A DNA stretch of 64,000 bases from Pogona vitticeps (Eukaryota; Chordata; Lepidosauria; Squamata; Agamidae): the NCBI RefSeq assembly GCF_051106095.1, contig NC_135785.1, forward strand, positions 210,867,045 through 210,931,044, in the 5' to 3' direction. A program made the position numbers and the translations under genes. Shown piece after piece: positions 61,590 to 64,000 of the stretch (within the stretch, counting starts at the first letter, position 1; each line of letters starts with the position of its first letter). The notes under the pieces are model-generated. The model worked only from the letters and a program-made list of their open reading frames with translations, did not search any database and was not told where the DNA came from.

Positions 61590-62670
61590 TTTCCCAAGAA
61601 AGGAAATACTAAGGAATGCAGTAACTACAGGACCACTGCATTAACTCCCCTTGCTGGCAAAGTGATATTCAGGGTGTTGCAACAAAGGCTTTTACCTTAC
61701 ATGGAGCAAGAAATAGCCAGTTTCCAGCTAGTTTCCAAAAAAGGCAGAGACTTAGAGATCATATTGTGAATATTTATTGACTATTAGGGTGTACCAAAGA
61801 ATTTCAGAAGATCTGCTTATGCTCTATAGACTACAGCAAATTCTTTGATTGTGTGGATCATGAGAAGCTAAAAGAACTTGTCCTGATGTATTGCGGACAA
61901 AACTACTGTTAAGGACAAAATATGAAGAAACAGAATGGTTTCCCACAGACAAAAGAGTCAGACAAGGGCGTATTTTATCTCCCTCTCTTTTCAGTTTGGA
62001 CACAGAACATAACACATATAAAAATGGACTAGATTCGGATGAAGGTGGACTAGGAGTGAAAATTAGTGAAGAAACATTAATAAAAGCCCACAACAACCAA
62101 ACATTAATAAGATATACAGATGACACCATATTACTGGCTGAAAATCAACAATGATGGAAAACAAGCCCTGATGAAAATGAAAGAAGGAAGTGCCAAAGCA
62201 GAACTGCCATTGAACATTAAGAAGACAAAAATCATTACTACAGAAGAACTGAGTAACTTTAATGTGGATAATGAAGAAACTGACATTGTTAAAAGAGACA
62301 GACATACAGACAGATTCATTTGAAATATGGTGCCGAAGAAGAGCTTTGCAGATACCCTGAAATGCTGAAAGACAAACAAGTGAGTCCTGAAACACATCAA
62401 TCCTGAATTCTTTCTAGAAGAAACATGAAAAAATTGAGGCTGTCATGCTTTGGGCACATCATAAGAAGAAAAGTCTCATTGAAAATAACAATAATGCCAG
62501 GAAAAGTTGAAGGAAGGAGAAAAAGACGAAGACCAAATATAAGATGGATTGCTTCCATATGGGAAGCCACAGCCTTTAGTTTACACTGCTGTCAAGGCCA
62601 GAGCATTTTGGAGGTCACTCATACACAGGATTCCAATATATTAGAGGTAACTTGAAGGCCTATAACAATC
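61590..62670 (+). mobile_element. Degraded LINE reverse transcriptase (RTE/BovB-like group)
   Basis: Plus-strand peptides in order are ALTPLAGKVIFRVLQQRLLP, DYSKFFDCVDHEKLKELVL, EWFPTDKRVRQGRILSPSLF, LIRYTDDTILLAENQQ (palm YTDD), LPLNIKKTKIITTEELSNFN and LRLSCFGHIIRRK with VEGRRKRRRPNIRWI. The order follows a full RT C-terminal half with an internal deletion near 62290-62440. Frameshifts split it into several frames. The family call is from peptide pattern only. Confidence 0.75.
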
Positions 62671-63657
62671 ATATAATGCCAAATTCATGTTTTAACTTTT
62701 TTCTTCTTTCAACATCTAAATAAATGATATTAATAGGAACCATCTGTTGCAAACTTATTTTTACCATAGAAGGTGTTGTCAAATGTGGACAGAGTGACCA
62801 AACTCCTGCATAGCTATTCCAGTAAAAGCAAAATATAGCAATCTGCAATAGAAAATTGCCACTAACAAGTCCTTGCTTAGATTCCTCATTGTGTGCTGGT
62901 TGAGAGTGTCTTGGCAATCAGAGAATCTAAACAAAGACTTGTTAATAAGCAACAATTTGTTGATGTGAGTTGCATCATTTCCTTTCTGTCAGCACAGCGA
63001 CAGAACAAAATTGGGCAGTTAGCCCCTTATATCTAGCAGCTAAAACTATAGCTGTTTTTGAACAGATTGTTATGATAAAATAAATGTGTCAATATATTGC
63101 TACTCCAAAACATGTGCAAGCATAGATAAGTGCAGCCAATGTTGGGCTGTATCAGCAAAAGCTAAAATTTAATTCCAGTGTAATTTTTGATGTTTTTGTG
63201 CAGTACTTGTGTTTCACATATTTGTCTGTTTGTTTGTATTTTTCTACATAGCTATATAGTAACTTCAGTCAATTCACTCCAGGCAGTTTATGTTTCATAG
63301 TAATGGTTTATAATCTATGGAACATGATGTAGAAGGAATGGATAAAGCAGGAATAACAGGTAACTCAGGGTAAAAACAAATGCAACCAATAGATGAAAAG
63401 CAACAAAAGGACTAGGTGATCACTCCAGAAGACTGAGCTGGGAGAACAGAGATGAAAAGGCAGTTACTACTTCCTTTTCTTACACCCAGTGGAACAGCAG
63501 TTAATAAAAATGACATTGGGATATCAGACATCAGTTTACTACTCTTACTCATCTTTTGAAAGGGATACAGTAGGATCCCCATATCCTTTGCAGATTAGTT
63601 CCAAGCCCCCCGTGGACAATGAAAAGAGTGGATAACAACAAATGATAGACAGACAGA
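62671..63657. other. CXADR intron 1 sequence, no feature seen
   Basis: AT-rich sequence with no recognisable element and no CXADR signal-peptide exon on the minus strand. Confidence 0.4.
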
Positions 63658-64000
63658 TTTGTTGTTGTTTAGTCAGTAAATCGTGTCCAACTATTCATAA
63701 CCCCATTGACCAGAGCATGCCAGGTCCTCCTGTCTTCCCCTGCCTCCCAGAATTTGGTCAAAGTCATGTTGGTAGCTTCAGTGACACTGTCCTACCATCT
63801 CGTCCTCTGTTGTCCCCTTCTCCTCCTGCCTTCACACTTTTCCAACATCAGGATCTTTTCCACGGAGTCTTCTCATGAGATTGCCTAAGTATTGGAGCCT
63901 CAGCTTCAGGATCTCTCCTTCCAGTGAGCACTCAGGGTTGATTTTCTTCAAAACGGATAGGTTTGTTCTCCTTGCAGTCCAGGGAACTCTCAAGAGTCTC
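63658..64000 (-). mobile_element. BovB (RTE) LINE 3' end, continues past the window edge
   Basis: On the minus strand the sequence reads GAGACTCTTGAGAGTTCCCT, GGACTGCAAGGAGAACAAAC, AAGCTGAGGCTCCAATACTT, GGCAGGAGGAGAAGGGGACA and CATGCTCTGGTCAATGGGGT, ending in CAACAACAA. This is the well-known BovB 3' terminus. It lies in CXADR intron 1. Confidence 0.9.

Noticed and set aside
60846-64000. Search for the CXADR signal-peptide exon
   Set aside because: No minus-strand ATG followed by a hydrophobic leader with a phase-matched donor was seen; human intron 1 is long, so the exon is expected outside the window.

Overview
This is a vertebrate genomic window, most likely from a squamate reptile (a lizard). 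It carries two spliced, single-copy genes with human chromosome 21 counterparts, both recognised from their translated exons: C21orf91 (EURL) on the plus strand and CXADR on the minus strand. The squamate call rests on the repeats: near-complete Sauria-type tRNA SINEs, BovB-type LINE ends, DIRS and Penelope retroelements, many microsatellites and a large family of short TA-flanked DNA transposons. I cannot name the species.

Layout. Bases 1-460 hold SINE debris and simple repeats. A CpG-rich promoter island spans about 460-1680. C21orf91 coding exons lie at 3103-3226, 9644-10177, 11105-11167 and 18245-18405; together they are 882 nt, an open 293-codon frame with phase-matched splice sites. A 3' UTR with AATAAA ends near 19.15 kb. 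The introns hold SINEs, pogo/Tigger-like MITEs (one with a 190-bp tandem array), an 824-bp inverted-repeat Penelope insertion with a 13-bp target duplication, and a DIRS fossil.

Bases 19.2-47.9 kb contain no gene I can see: a solo LTR at 19.4-20.2 kb, an L2-like LINE end, microsatellites, an unexplained GC-rich island at 31.0-31.75 kb, SINEs, MITEs, a second solo LTR at 36.9-37.3 kb and a repeat-poor AT-rich stretch from about 37.8 kb up to the CXADR stop, part of which is probably the CXADR 3' UTR. In human, BTG3 lies between these two genes; I found no BTG3-like exon here.

CXADR runs right to left. Six exons are visible: 60685-60845, 60264-60462, 58551-58703, 53462-53584, 53204-53342 and 47976-48243. 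They encode the two immunoglobulin domains, the transmembrane helix and the cytoplasmic tail with its C-terminal PDZ ligand. All five exon-exon phases agree. The signal-peptide exon is not in the window and should lie beyond the right edge. Its introns hold a Penelope/DIRS composite, several MITEs and SINEs, a LINE RT fossil, and a 105-bp-arm Penelope hairpin only about 65 bp from the acceptor of the last exon. BovB sequence runs off the right edge.

The two genes point towards each other (tail to tail) and have no known joint function. The most interesting non-genic structures are the inverted Penelope copies, which carry hammerhead-ribozyme-like cores, and the MITE-borne tandem repeat. I did not find a convincing new multi-gene system.
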